The position numbers and the translations under genes are program-made. The notes under the pieces were generated by a model. The model was not told the DNA's origin and searched no databases. It saw only the letters and a program-made list of their open reading frames with translations. Shown here piece after piece: positions 1-8,310 of a stretch of 64,000 nt of DNA. The stretch is from contig CAVSCR010000003.1 of assembly GCA_963726575.1 (NCBI GenBank), positions 62,001 through 126,000 of the forward strand, written 5' to 3'. The stretch comes from CAVSCR01 sp963726575 (GTDB lineage Bacteria > Actinomycetota > Actinomycetes > JAHEKZ01). Every line of letters starts with the position of its first letter. Position 1 is the stretch's first letter.

Positions 1-561
1 GAGCAGGCTGACGAGCAGCTGCGCCTGGGCCTGCCGGATCTGCGGGTCGGGCGGCGACACGGCGACGGCCGCGAGCCAGCGCAGGGTGAGGTCGACGTTG
101 ACCGCCGATGCGACGCGGTCAGCGGTGGCAAGCGCATCAGCGACCAGCGCTGCGGCGTGGTTGCGGCAGGGACCGCCAGGTCCTTCGGCCGCCGGGAACA
201 CTGACGCGGCGACGGCCGGGTCGCTGTCGAGCACGGCCCGAACGACCGGTGAGGACGCCAGGGTGTCAGCGGCGCTCAGCAGTGCCGTGGTGAGGTCGCG
301 GGTGAGCCAGGGCCAGGCGGCTTCGGCAGCGTCGTCGATCTGCGCCATCGCCACGGCCGCGAGTACGTCGGCCTTGGTGCGGAAGTGGTTGTAGACCGTC
401 GCCTTGGCCACGCCGCCGCGGTCGGCGACCCCCGACATGGTCAGCCCCTTGATGCCAGCCTCGATCAGGCAGGCGCGAGCGCCGGTGAGGATGCCGGCCC
501 GAGCCTTGGCCATCGCGTTGCCGGCCCGCGAGCGCGGGGCGACGATGCTGGCACTGGGCAC
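1..561 (-). CDS. TetR-family transcriptional regulator, C-terminus outside window
   Basis: The reading frame is open from GTG 561 (or ATG 513) to the window edge, so the gene is partial at its 3' end. The N-terminus has the TetR DNA-binding fold: helix 2 with GLTMSGVADRGGVAKATVYNHF, of which the stretch ending YNHFRTK is the recognition helix and its following turn. The rest is an alanine-rich helical ligand-binding region of about 130 residues before the edge. It starts 15 bases past the stop of the ClgR-like gene and is probably co-transcribed with it. In many actinobacteria recA lies downstream of clgR; here a regulator does. Ligand and targets are unknown. Confidence 0.85.
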   Translation of the reverse strand, partial: MPSASIVAPRSRAGNAMAKARAGILTGARACLIEAGIKGLTMSGVADRGGVAKATVYNHFRTKADVLAAVAMAQIDDAAEAAWPWLTRDLTTALLSAADTLASSPVVRAVLDSDPAVAASVFPAAEGPGGPCRNHAAALVADALATADRVASAVNVDLTLRWLAAVAVSPPDPQIRQAQAQLLVSLL

Positions 562-575
562 GAGGGCGAGGTCGG

Positions 576-887
576 TCAGGCGACAGCGACGACGTCGGGC
601 TTGACCGTCGGGCCAGGTGGCAGGGGCGTGGCGGCGAGGTCTCCGCTGGCCAGCTCGGCCAGGGCGACGTCGTCGCTGACGTCGCGCAGCACCTGGGACA
701 GCGGAACCTGCAGCGCGCCGCAGATCGCGGCCAGCAGCTCCGAGCTGGGTTCCTTCTGCCCCCGCTCCACCTCAGAGAGGTAGCCGAGGGAGACCCGGGC
801 GTCGGCGGAGACCTGGCGCAGCGTGCGCCCCTGGCGCAGCCGGCGCCGGCGCAACGCATCGCCGAGGTGGCGTCGCAGCACGATCAT
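576..887 (-). CDS. clgR: XRE-family helix-turn-helix regulator, ClgR-like
   Basis: This 103-residue protein has one XRE helix-turn-helix in residues ~5-70 (RLRQGRTLRQVSADARVSLGYLSEVERG) and a short tail. ClgR activates Clp protease and stress genes in actinobacteria. Size, motif and position near cinA and pgsA match that family. An in-frame start lies upstream at 977, but ATG 887 is preceded by a clear GAGAGGAG ribosome-binding site, so 887 is chosen. The symbol rests on motif and synteny; another XRE protein is possible. Confidence 0.75.
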   Translation of the reverse strand: MIVLRRHLGDALRRRRLRQGRTLRQVSADARVSLGYLSEVERGQKEPSSELLAAICGALQVPLSQVLRDVSDDVALAELASGDLAATPLPPGPTVKPDVVAVA

Positions 888-977
888 GACTGCTCCTCTC
901 GCCGATCGGGTCCGGGCACGGTATCGCGCCGAGATGACAGCTTCGCGGTACGGGGCTGGGAGTGGGTCTCCGATCAC

Positions 978-990
978 CCGTTCGCGACGG
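978..990. promoter_or_regulatory. Imperfect palindrome upstream of the clgR-like gene
   Basis: CCGTTCGCGACGG is symmetric apart from one base and lies about 90 bases before the clgR-like start. ClgR proteins bind GTTCGC-type sites and often regulate themselves, so this may be an autoregulatory site. The match is short and the assignment is an inference. Confidence 0.3.
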
Positions 991-1004
991 TTGTAACAGT
1001 GTAA

Positions 1005-1695
1005 TCATCGTGTCTCTTCCCCGCCCGGGGTACCGCTGGCCCCCGGCACCGGGGCCTGCAGCAGGGTTCGGCTCCAGACGTCGCGCAGGACGGCGGCGTA
1101 CTGCTCGGGCGTGCGGCCCCGGGAGCGCATCAGGAGGTAGAAGTCCGGCCCGTTCATCGCCCAGACCAGGTCGGCGACGTCGTCGTCGGTGAGGTCCGGG
1201 CGGACCTCACCCGTACTGCGCAGGTCCGCGGCGAAGAGTCGCATGTTGGCGGCCCGGCGTTCGTTGAGGGCCCGATACACCTCGTGCGCACTCCGGTTCG
1301 GTCTCGCCGGCCACCCGCAGCGACACCTGTAATGGGACGGTCCGGGGAAGCAAGCGTCCCAGGGCCTCGGCGTAGGTCGCGATCTTGTCCGCCGCCGTGG
1401 GGGCTGCGCGGACGCGCTTGACGTAGTCGCGCTGCAGTGCGGTCCCGGGCGCGTCGCCGTCGGCCAGCTCCATGTCGTGGACGGCGAGCAGCAGCTGCGG
1501 CTTGCGACCGACCGAGGCGTACAAGGTGTCGACCGATACCCCGGCCGCCTGCGCGATGTCGGCCACGGAAGTGACGGCGTACCCGCGCGTGGTGAACAGC
1601 TCCCGGGCGGCGCGCAGCACGCGCATGCGGGTCTGCTCCGCTGCCTCCCGCCGCCGCGATGCGTCGTAGCCACGCTTGTTGACAGGTGTGGTCAC
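1005..1695 (-). pseudogene. TetR-family regulator broken by one frameshift
   Basis: The N-terminal half reads in one frame from GTG 1695: VNKRGYDAS, then a TetR helix-turn-helix with SVADIAQAAGVSVDTLYASV. The C-terminal half (SAHEVYRALNERRAANM onward to TGA at 1005) continues in another frame. Dropping one base of the CCGG at about 1293-1296 rejoins them as ..ETEP-SAHEVYRALNERR... into a normal protein of about 230 residues. It is divergent from a cupin gene with a perfect palindrome between them, the usual arrangement for a TetR autorepressor. A sequencing error is as likely as true inactivation, because other genes here carry similar single-base shifts. Confidence 0.8.
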
Positions 1696-1714
1696 GGCCC
1701 CTAGCGTACCTATT

Positions 1715-1735
1715 GATCCGAAACTATTTCGGATC
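1715..1735. promoter_or_regulatory. Perfect palindrome, likely TetR operator
   Basis: GATCCGAAA at 1715-1723 and its exact complement TTTCGGATC at 1727-1735 flank a 3-base centre. The site lies in the 97-base divergent region between the TetR gene (start 1695) and the cupin gene (start 1793). Length and symmetry fit a TetR dimer site controlling both genes. Confidence 0.75.
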
Positions 1736-1792
1736 GAATTGCCCAGGGAAGCATTTCCCCAGGGACATCGCAGACGGAATGAGGGATCGCCC

Positions 1793-2299
1793 ATGGAGGT
1801 CGCCGACCTGGCCGCAGGCGTCGTGATGCGCGAGCCCGGAACCGGGCGAGGTACCTGGGCGATGAACTCCCTGTTCGAGCACCTGCTGGAGTCCACCCCG
1901 GGCAGTGACGGCCTGGGCGTCGCCCTGGTCACCCAGCCGCCCGGTGTGGCCACCCCCCTGCACCGCCACACCTTCGAGTCCGAGGCCTTCTTCTTGCTGG
2001 AAGGTCGCATGGACTACCGCGCCGGCGAGGAGGACTTCGATCTGTATGCGGGCTGCTTCCTCCACCTGCCCGCGGGACTGCCGCACGCGTTTCGGATCCG
2101 CGGCGACCAGCCCGCCCGGTTCCTGGCCATCGCGAACCCCGGTGGCCTGCTCCACCTGTACGACGAGGTCGGGATCCCCGCTACCGAACTGCGGCTCCCC
2201 GGTGCCGACGGCCAGACGCTCGAGGTGGAGATCCCCCGCTGGGTCGCGGCCTCGTCCCGGTACGGGCTCGAGGTCGTTGGTCCGCCGATCCCGGAGTAG
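1793..2299 (+). CDS. Cupin-domain protein
   Basis: This 168-residue protein carries a single cupin fold: motif 1 TPLHRHTFESEAFFLLEG (metal-binding His/Glu pattern HxH...E) and motif 2 with LPAGLPHAFR. Such quercetin-dioxygenase-like cupins bind a metal and act as small dioxygenases, isomerases or sensors; the substrate is not evident. An upstream in-frame ATG at 1676 exists, but ATG 1793 follows a GAGGG site and leaves the operator outside the gene, so it is preferred. It is probably the regulated target of the divergent TetR protein. Confidence 0.85.
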   Translation: MEVADLAAGVVMREPGTGRGTWAMNSLFEHLLESTPGSDGLGVALVTQPPGVATPLHRHTFESEAFFLLEGRMDYRAGEEDFDLYAGCFLHLPAGLPHAFRIRGDQPARFLAIANPGGLLHLYDEVGIPATELRLPGADGQTLEVEIPRWVAASSRYGLEVVGPPIPE

Positions 2300-2302
2300 C
2301 CC

Positions 2303-2827
2303 TCACCCGCCCGGGTGCGTTCTCGCCACCCGGTCCAGCAGGACCAGCGCCACCGCCGCCGCCTGCGCCCGGATGGCATCGCGACCGCCGACGAGGTCCA
2401 GGGACTCCACCGTCGTCTGCTCCGGCCCGGCGACGGCCACATGCACCCGCCCGACGGGCATCCCGTCCTGCGGGTCCGGTCCGGCGACGCCGGTCGTGGC
2501 GACCCCGAAGGTGGCCTGAAGGCCGTCGCGGGCACCCTCGGCCATGGCCTGGGCGACGTCGGCGTCAACGGCTCCCCGGTCGGCCAGCAGATCGGCGGGC
2601 ACGCCGAGCAACGTCTGCTTCAGATCGGTGGCATACGCCACGACGCCTCCTCGATAGACCCGCGAGGCACCCGGCACCTGCACCAGCGCCGCCGCCAGGA
2701 GTCCGCCGGTCAGCGACTCCGCGGTGGCCACCGTGACCCCGGCCAGCGCCAACCGGTCGAGCAGGTCGGCCACGTCTGCGACGCCGTCTGCTGCTGGGTC
2801 GGACCCGGTGTCAAACGTAGACGTCAT
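2303..2827 (-). CDS. cinA: CinA C-terminal domain protein (nicotinamide-nucleotide amidase, PncC type)
   Basis: This 174-residue protein is the stand-alone CinA C-terminal domain, with TAESLTGGLL near residue 36 and TTGVAGPDPQDGMPVG near residue 110. The family deamidates nicotinamide mononucleotide in pyridine-nucleotide salvage. The N-terminal CinA domain found in some bacteria is absent, as is usual for this locus in actinobacteria. Its ATG overlaps the stop of pgsA by 4 bases, so the two are translationally coupled in a pgsA-cinA unit. It converges on the cupin gene 3 bases away. Confidence 0.9.
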   Translation of the reverse strand: MTSTFDTGSDPAADGVADVADLLDRLALAGVTVATAESLTGGLLAAALVQVPGASRVYRGGVVAYATDLKQTLLGVPADLLADRGAVDADVAQAMAEGARDGLQATFGVATTGVAGPDPQDGMPVGRVHVAVAGPEQTTVESLDLVGGRDAIRAQAAAVALVLLDRVARTHPGG

Positions 2828-3438
2828 GCGGCGCGGCCGGCTGTCGAGGCGTCCGAGCGCAGCGCAAGCGCCCGCGCCACGTAGTCAACGCCCGTCACCA
2901 CCGTCACCAGGACCGCTGCACCCATCAGGATGTCCCGCACGGTCAGCCAGGCGCCGGTCAGCGGCAGCAGGTACATCAGGATCGCCACGATCTGCAGCGC
3001 CGTCTTGACCTTGCCGCCGCGGCTGGCCGGGATCACACCGCGGCGGATCACCCAGAACCGCAACAAGGTCACGCCGATCTCGCGCGCGAGCACCACGATC
3101 GTCACCCACCAGGCGAGCTCCCCCATGAGCGACAACCCGACGAACGCCGTGCCCGTGAGCGCCTTGTCCGCGATCGGGTCAGCCACCTTGCCGAAATTGG
3201 TCACCTGCCCCCGACGACGGGCGAGGTCACCGTCGACGAAGTCGGTCAGCGAGGCGACCGCGAACACCACGGCAGCCGCGACGGACGCGGTGGCGTCCCC
3301 GGAGTTCGACCGCCACAGCAGCCAGGCGAACACGGGCACCAGGGCCAGGCGCAACCCGGTGAGCGCGTTCGGCAGGTTCCAGGCCGACACCGACTGCGGG
3401 GCGTCACCAAGGTGGTCGGGAACCGCGGGCGGGTTCAT
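2824..3438 (-). CDS. pgsA: CDP-diacylglycerol-glycerol-3-phosphate 3-phosphatidyltransferase
   Basis: This 204-residue integral membrane enzyme has the CDP-alcohol phosphatidyltransferase motif DxxDGxxARxxxxxxxxGxxxDxxxD, seen as DFVDGDLARR...GKVADPIADK near residues 65-95, plus several hydrophobic helices. It is expected to make phosphatidylglycerophosphate for phosphatidylglycerol and cardiolipin. ATG 3438 is chosen because it forms a 4-base ATGA overlap with the rimO stop; the longer frame upstream is low-complexity. A related synthase (phosphatidylinositol phosphate) is less likely given the rimO-pgsA-cinA order. Confidence 0.9.
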   Translation of the reverse strand: MNPPAVPDHLGDAPQSVSAWNLPNALTGLRLALVPVFAWLLWRSNSGDATASVAAAVVFAVASLTDFVDGDLARRRGQVTNFGKVADPIADKALTGTAFVGLSLMGELAWWVTIVVLAREIGVTLLRFWVIRRGVIPASRGGKVKTALQIVAILMYLLPLTGAWLTVRDILMGAAVLVTVVTGVDYVARALALRSDASTAGRAA

Positions 3439-4868
3439 CGCGGCTCCACCGCCAGGTCCACGACCAGGTCCACACCTTCGGTCCCGACGACGCGTGCCGC
3501 CACCAGATCGCCGATCCGCGCCGGCGGCAACGACCGCCCCGCCGGCGGCGCCACGACGCACGTGCCATCGACGTCGGGACCCTGATGCGCCGCCCTGCCC
3601 TGCATCGCCCCGCTCTCCCCGAGGCTCTCGATCAGCACCTCCACACTCTCCCCGACGCGCTCCTGCGCGCGCTGGCTGGTGAGCTCCTCCACGAGCCGGC
3701 TCACCTGCTCGACCCGGGCGTCGACCTCGTACTGGTCGAGCTTGTTCGGAAGGTCGGCGGCCGTGGTGCCGTCCTCGTCGGAGTAGCCGAACACGCCCAC
3801 CACGTCGAGCCGGGCACCGACGAGGAACCGCTCGAGCTCAGCGACGTCGGCGGGCGTCTCGCCAGGGAACCCGACGATGACGTTCGACCGCAGACCGGCG
3901 TGCGGCTGTTGTCCGCGCACCGTGTCGATGAGCTCCAGGAAGCGGTCGGTGTCGCCGAACCGCTTCATCGCACGCAGCACCGAACCACTCGCATGCTGGA
4001 ACGAGAGGTCGAAGTAGGGCACGACTCCGGGCGTCGACGTCATCACCTCGACCAACGATGGCCGCATCTCGGCAGGTTGCAGGTAGCTGACGCGTACCCA
4101 GTCGATCCCGGGCACGGCTGCGAGCTCGGGCAACAACGTCTCGAGCAGACGCAGATCGCCGAGGTCCTTGCCGTACGACGTGGAGTTCTCGCTGACGAGG
4201 AACAGCTCGCGCACACCTTGCGTAGCCAACCAGCGCGCCTCGTCGAGCACGTCAGCCGGACGACGTGACACGAAGGCACCGCGGAACGTCGGGATCGCGC
4301 AGAACGAACAACGCCGGTCGCATCCGGAGGCAATCTTCAGCGGCGCGCTCGGACCCGACTCGAGCCGTTGACGCTCCCGCGCATGACCCGGCACGTCACC
4401 GACATCGCCTTGACGCTGCGCCGGTGCCAGTGGGAGCAGCAGGCGCCGGTCCGTGGGCACCGGCGCGGGCACGTGCTCGCCGTCGAGAACCGCCTGCACC
4501 CGGGCCGCGATCTGCGGGTAGTCGTCGAACCCGAGCACCGCGTCGGCCTCGGGGAGCTCCCGGGCCAGCTCGGTGCCGTAGCGCTGGGCCAGGCAGCCGA
4601 CGGCCACGACCGCCTGCGGCCCGGACGCCTGATCGCGCAGGTCAGCGGCCTGGAGCAGGGTGTCGATGGAGTCCTTCTTGGCGCTGGCCACGAACCCGCA
4701 GGTGTTGACCACCACGGCATCGGCCCCAGCCGCGTCGTCCACCAACGTCATCCCGGCGGCCGTGAACCGAGCGGCCATCTCCTCGGAGTCGACCTCGTTG
4801 CGGGCGCAGCCCAGCGTGACGAGTCTGACGCGCGTCGGCACGTCAGCCGGCGGAACCGGACGGATCAC
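3435..4868 (-). CDS. rimO: Ribosomal protein S12 methylthiotransferase RimO
   Basis: This 477-residue radical-SAM enzyme should methylthiolate an aspartate of ribosomal protein S12. It has the N-terminal MTTase domain (VTLGCARNEVDSEEM), the radical-SAM cluster motif CDRRCSFC near residue 185, and a C-terminal TRAM-like region. The GTG at 4868 overlaps the rodZ-like stop by 26 bases; a second GTG at 4841 starts just past that stop and is equally possible. It is in one operon with rodZ, pgsA and cinA. MiaB is the close paralogue; ARNEVDSE favours RimO. Confidence 0.92.
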   Translation of the reverse strand: MIRPVPPADVPTRVRLVTLGCARNEVDSEEMAARFTAAGMTLVDDAAGADAVVVNTCGFVASAKKDSIDTLLQAADLRDQASGPQAVVAVGCLAQRYGTELARELPEADAVLGFDDYPQIAARVQAVLDGEHVPAPVPTDRRLLLPLAPAQRQGDVGDVPGHARERQRLESGPSAPLKIASGCDRRCSFCAIPTFRGAFVSRRPADVLDEARWLATQGVRELFLVSENSTSYGKDLGDLRLLETLLPELAAVPGIDWVRVSYLQPAEMRPSLVEVMTSTPGVVPYFDLSFQHASGSVLRAMKRFGDTDRFLELIDTVRGQQPHAGLRSNVIVGFPGETPADVAELERFLVGARLDVVGVFGYSDEDGTTAADLPNKLDQYEVDARVEQVSRLVEELTSQRAQERVGESVEVLIESLGESGAMQGRAAHQGPDVDGTCVVAPPAGRSLPPARIGDLVAARVVGTEGVDLVVDLAVEPR

Positions 4869-5643
4869 CAGGCCGGAACGTCTGGTGCAACACCTGGCCG
4901 TCGCTGCCTGCGGTGCCGAGGTCCTGACCGTTGACGACGAGGTCGACAGCAGCTGCGTTACCGATGACGACCGACAACTGGTGACTGTCGCGGAAGTACT
5001 TGGTCTGCCCGGTGGTCATCGTTCCGGTGTAGAGCACTGCACCACTCGCGTTGGTCACCTGCACCCAGCTCGCGGTACCGATGATGGACATGCGCAACGT
5101 GACCACGTTCGACGGCAGCTGCGCAATCGTCGAGTCGGTGGAACTCGGTGACGGCGTCGACGTCGTGGTGTCCGGCAGTGTCGACGTCGGCGTCGACGCG
5201 GACGACGACGTACTCACGGTCGGGGTCGTCCCGGCGATCGGGCCGGAACCGCCGGACCCATCGGAGCTGTTGTGCGAGATGATCTGAAACGCCAGAACCG
5301 CGATGGCCGCCACGAGCGCAGTCGCCATCGCCGCGCTCCAGTTGGGACCGCGCCGTTCGCGACGGCCCTTGTTCTCCACCTCGAAGACATCGGTGACCGA
5401 CGGCTCCTCGTCCACGGCATGCTCGGCGTCGAACTGGGTCACCAGAGCTTCGCCATCGGCGCCGACGGCGCGAGCGATGGCGCGAATGTGGCCGCGTGCG
5501 TAGACGGCGCCACCCGCCGCGTCGAACTCGTCGTGTTCCATCGCGCTGACGATGGTCGCGCGCAGGCGGGTGACATCGCTGACCTGTTGCACCGTCAGTC
5601 CGCGCTCTTCGCGCGCTGCGGCCAAGGTCTCGCCGATGCTCAC
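4843..5643 (-). CDS. RodZ-like helix-turn-helix membrane protein
   Basis: This 266-residue protein has a cytoplasmic HTH_25 domain (residues ~1-75, IGETLAAAREERGLTVQQVS), an acidic linker, one transmembrane helix (~103-123, ALVAAIAVLAFQII), a Ser/Thr-rich extracellular stalk and a C-terminal DUF4115-type beta domain (~180-255). The architecture is that of RodZ, which links the elongation machinery to the cell envelope. It lies between ftsK and rimO, a standard actinobacterial order. Whether it functions in shape control here is inferred. Confidence 0.85.
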   Translation of the reverse strand: MSIGETLAAAREERGLTVQQVSDVTRLRATIVSAMEHDEFDAAGGAVYARGHIRAIARAVGADGEALVTQFDAEHAVDEEPSVTDVFEVENKGRRERRGPNWSAAMATALVAAIAVLAFQIISHNSSDGSGGSGPIAGTTPTVSTSSSASTPTSTLPDTTTSTPSPSSTDSTIAQLPSNVVTLRMSIIGTASWVQVTNASGAVLYTGTMTTGQTKYFRDSHQLSVVIGNAAAVDLVVNGQDLGTAGSDGQVLHQTFRPGDPSGSAG

Positions 5644-5711
5644 ACCCGCCTCCCTTCATGCCGTCGGCGACGGCGCGTTGTCCGCGCCGACGCAAGGTGG
5701 AGTGCAGGTTC

Positions 5712-5741
5712 AGTCTAGGGCGGGACCGGTGACCGGCCCAA
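5712..5741 (-). promoter_or_regulatory. Possible promoter before the rodZ-rimO-pgsA-cinA unit
   Basis: On the minus strand a TTGGGC (5736-5741) is followed after 18 bases by TAGACT (5712-5717), a partial sigma-70-type match about 70 bases before the rodZ-like start. The rest of the 121-base gap between ftsK and rodZ shows nothing else. The match is weak. Confidence 0.3.
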
Positions 5742-5764
5742 CCCGCCAAATGGCCCTCATGAGG

Positions 5765-8263
5765 TCAGCCGCGCAGTGTGGCCAAGATCTCAGGCAGCTC
5801 ATCGGGCTTGATCAACACGTCACGGGCCTTGGACCCCTCCGAGGGACCGACGATCCCGCGGCTCTCCATCAGGTCCATCAAGCGACCCGCCTTGGCGAAG
5901 CCCACACGCAGCTTGCGCTGCAGCATCGACGTCGAGCCGAACTGCGTGCTGACGACGAGCTCAACGGCTTGCAGGAGCAGATCGAGGTCGTCGCCGATCT
6001 CCTCGTCGATCTCCCGCCTGGGAGCCACCAGGTCCAGGTCCTCGCGGTAGACCGGCTGCAGCTGCGACTTGCAGGCCGCGACGACCGCGTGCACCTCTGA
6101 CTCGTTCACCCACGAACCCTGGATCCGCATGGGCTTGCTGGCGCCCATGGGCAGGAACAGGGCGTCGCCCTGGCCGACCAGCTTCTCGGCTCCTGGCTGG
6201 TCGAGGATCACGCGACTGTCTGCCAGCGACGATGTGGCGAAGGCGAGGCGGCTCGGCACGTTCGCCTTGATCAGGCCGGTGACGACGTCGACCGAAGGTC
6301 GCTGCGTCGCCAACAACAGATGAATTCCGGCAGCGCGCGCGAGCTGGGTGATGCGCACGATGGCGTCCTCGACGTCGCGCGGAGCCACCATCATCAGGTC
6401 GGCGAGCTCGTCGACCACCACCAACAGGTACGGGTACGGACGAAGCTGTCGTTCGCTGCCCGGTGGTGGTGTGATGGTCCCGGCCTTGACCGCCTTGTTG
6501 AAGTCGTCGACGTGGCGGAACCCGTAGGCCGCGAGATCGTCGTAGCGCATCTCCATCTCGCGCACGACCCACTGCAACGCCTCGGCTGCCTTCTTGGGGC
6601 TGGTGATGATCGGCGTGATGAGGTGAGGAATTCCCTCGTAGTGGTTGAGCTCGACGCGCTTGGGGTCGACCAGCACCATGCGCACCTCGTCGGGTGTCGC
6701 GCGCATGAGGATGCTGGTGATCAGGCTGTTGATGCAGCCCGACTTGCCGGCACCCGTCGCGCCGGCGACGAGCACGTGCGGCATCTTCGCGAGGTTGGCG
6801 CAGACGAAGCCTCCCTCGACGTCTTTGCCGAGGCCCACCAGCATCGGGTGGTGGTCACGGCGGGCGTTGCCCGAACGCAGCACATCGCCGAGGCTCACGA
6901 TCTCGCGGTCGGTGTTGGGGATCTCGATGCCGATCGCGGAACGCCCAGGGATCGGCGAGAGGATGCGTACGTCGGCGCTGGCCACGGCGTAGGCGATGTT
7001 CTTGCTGAGCGCCGTGATCCGCTCCACCTTGACGGCCGGTCCGAGCTCGACCTCGTAGCGCGTGACGGTGGGACCGCGGCTGAACCCGGTCACCTGCGCG
7101 TCGATCGCGAACTGCTCCATCACCTCGGTCAGCGCGGCGATGACGGTGTCGTTGGCGGCCGACCGCGTCTTGTGCGGGCTCCCCTCGCGCAGCAACGACG
7201 CGTCGGGCAGCGTGTACGCGACATCGCCGGCCAGTGGTAGCTGCACCGACCGCGACGGCAACGGTTCGGGCTGGCCCAGGTCTGACGTCGGCTCGCCGGT
7301 GACGATCACCGGCGACGCGTAGGGCGTGGCCGCCAACGCCGGTCCGTCGTCTGACTCGTCGGCACTCTCCTCGTCGTGGTCCCCGGCAGCGACCGCGACC
7401 CGGCGGCGGGGTCGGGTCCGTCGCAGCGTCGGAACTGCATCCGCTGCGTCGTCGTCGTACTCGTCGTCATCCTCGACATCGTCGTCGTACTCGTCATCTT
7501 CGTACTCGTCGTACTCGTCGTCCTCGGCGTTGTCACGCCGCAGCAGGTGGTCCCGCAGCTCCCGCATCCGGCTGGGCACCGCATGCACCGGAGTTGCCGT
7601 GACGATCAACAGTCCGAATGCCACCAGGAGACCGAGCAGGATCCCGCCGACCCACGGACCGACCGCCGACACCACAGGTGATGCGATGAGGAACCCGACG
7701 AACCCACCGCCCCGGGCGAGCGCGTCAACCCCGTCGGTCGGCGCCGGCGTTCCGGCGAAGACATGGATGAGGCCGACCGCGCCCAGCACGATCGCGATCC
7801 AGCCGATCACCAGCCGGCCAGCCGGTGCACCTCCGGCCGGGTGCCGTAGCACCCACCAAGCCGCTCCGGCGAGCAGCACCGGCAGCGCCCACGCCAACGT
7901 CCCGACGCTCCCCCGGACCCCGGTGTCGAGCGCCTGGCCGAATCCACCGGACAGGCCCCACCATCGGCTGGCCGCCACCAGGACCGCCAGCCCCAGCAGC
8001 ACCAGGCCGACGCCGTCGCGCCGGTGCTCGACCGGCACGTCGCGGGCGCTGTGGCCGATCCGGCGCACGCTCAAGCCCAGCAGAGCGGCCATCCCGCGCC
8101 AGAAGGCACGGGCCGTGCGCCCCAGGAACCGGAGGACCGCCGTCAGCGGCGCCGGACGGGCACCGGTCGATCGGGTGGACCTGCGGCTGCGCTGACGGCG
8201 AGAGGTGCGACGAGGCGCGCTGCGCCCCGACCTCGACCGTGGGGAAGTGGCGGTTCGGGCCAT
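5765..8263 (-). CDS. ftsK: DNA translocase FtsK
   Basis: This 832-residue protein has an N-terminal membrane domain with about four to five hydrophobic helices (residues ~75-240), then an Asp/Glu/Tyr-rich linker (EDDEYDEYEDDEYDDD), the FtsK motor (Walker A GATGAGKS near 500, Walker B VVDELADLMM near 614) and a C-terminal gamma winged helix (STSMLQRKLRVGFAKAGRLM) that reads KOPS sites. It pumps chromosomal DNA through the closing septum and activates XerCD at dif. The strongly acidic linker is noteworthy. The start at 8263 begins with a basic Ser/Arg/Thr region. Confidence 0.95.
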   Translation of the reverse strand: MARTATSPRSRSGRSAPRRTSRRQRSRRSTRSTGARPAPLTAVLRFLGRTARAFWRGMAALLGLSVRRIGHSARDVPVEHRRDGVGLVLLGLAVLVAASRWWGLSGGFGQALDTGVRGSVGTLAWALPVLLAGAAWWVLRHPAGGAPAGRLVIGWIAIVLGAVGLIHVFAGTPAPTDGVDALARGGGFVGFLIASPVVSAVGPWVGGILLGLLVAFGLLIVTATPVHAVPSRMRELRDHLLRRDNAEDDEYDEYEDDEYDDDVEDDDEYDDDAADAVPTLRRTRPRRRVAVAAGDHDEESADESDDGPALAATPYASPVIVTGEPTSDLGQPEPLPSRSVQLPLAGDVAYTLPDASLLREGSPHKTRSAANDTVIAALTEVMEQFAIDAQVTGFSRGPTVTRYEVELGPAVKVERITALSKNIAYAVASADVRILSPIPGRSAIGIEIPNTDREIVSLGDVLRSGNARRDHHPMLVGLGKDVEGGFVCANLAKMPHVLVAGATGAGKSGCINSLITSILMRATPDEVRMVLVDPKRVELNHYEGIPHLITPIITSPKKAAEALQWVVREMEMRYDDLAAYGFRHVDDFNKAVKAGTITPPPGSERQLRPYPYLLVVVDELADLMMVAPRDVEDAIVRITQLARAAGIHLLLATQRPSVDVVTGLIKANVPSRLAFATSSLADSRVILDQPGAEKLVGQGDALFLPMGASKPMRIQGSWVNESEVHAVVAACKSQLQPVYREDLDLVAPRREIDEEIGDDLDLLLQAVELVVSTQFGSTSMLQRKLRVGFAKAGRLMDLMESRGIVGPSEGSKARDVLIKPDELPEILATLRG

Positions 8264-8310
8264 GTCGGGAGGCTACCCCGAGGTCACACCCGCCACACGG
8301 GTCTCACCGG

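Noticed and set aside
1676..1792. N-terminal extension of the cupin protein from ATG 1676
   Set aside because: It would cover the palindrome and the TetR start, and ATG 1793 has a clear ribosome-binding site.
7425..7530. Repeated GAC/GAT/GAG-type units in ftsK, possible short tandem repeat or CRISPR-like array
   Set aside because: They code for the acidic linker of FtsK; spacing is irregular and there are no spacers.
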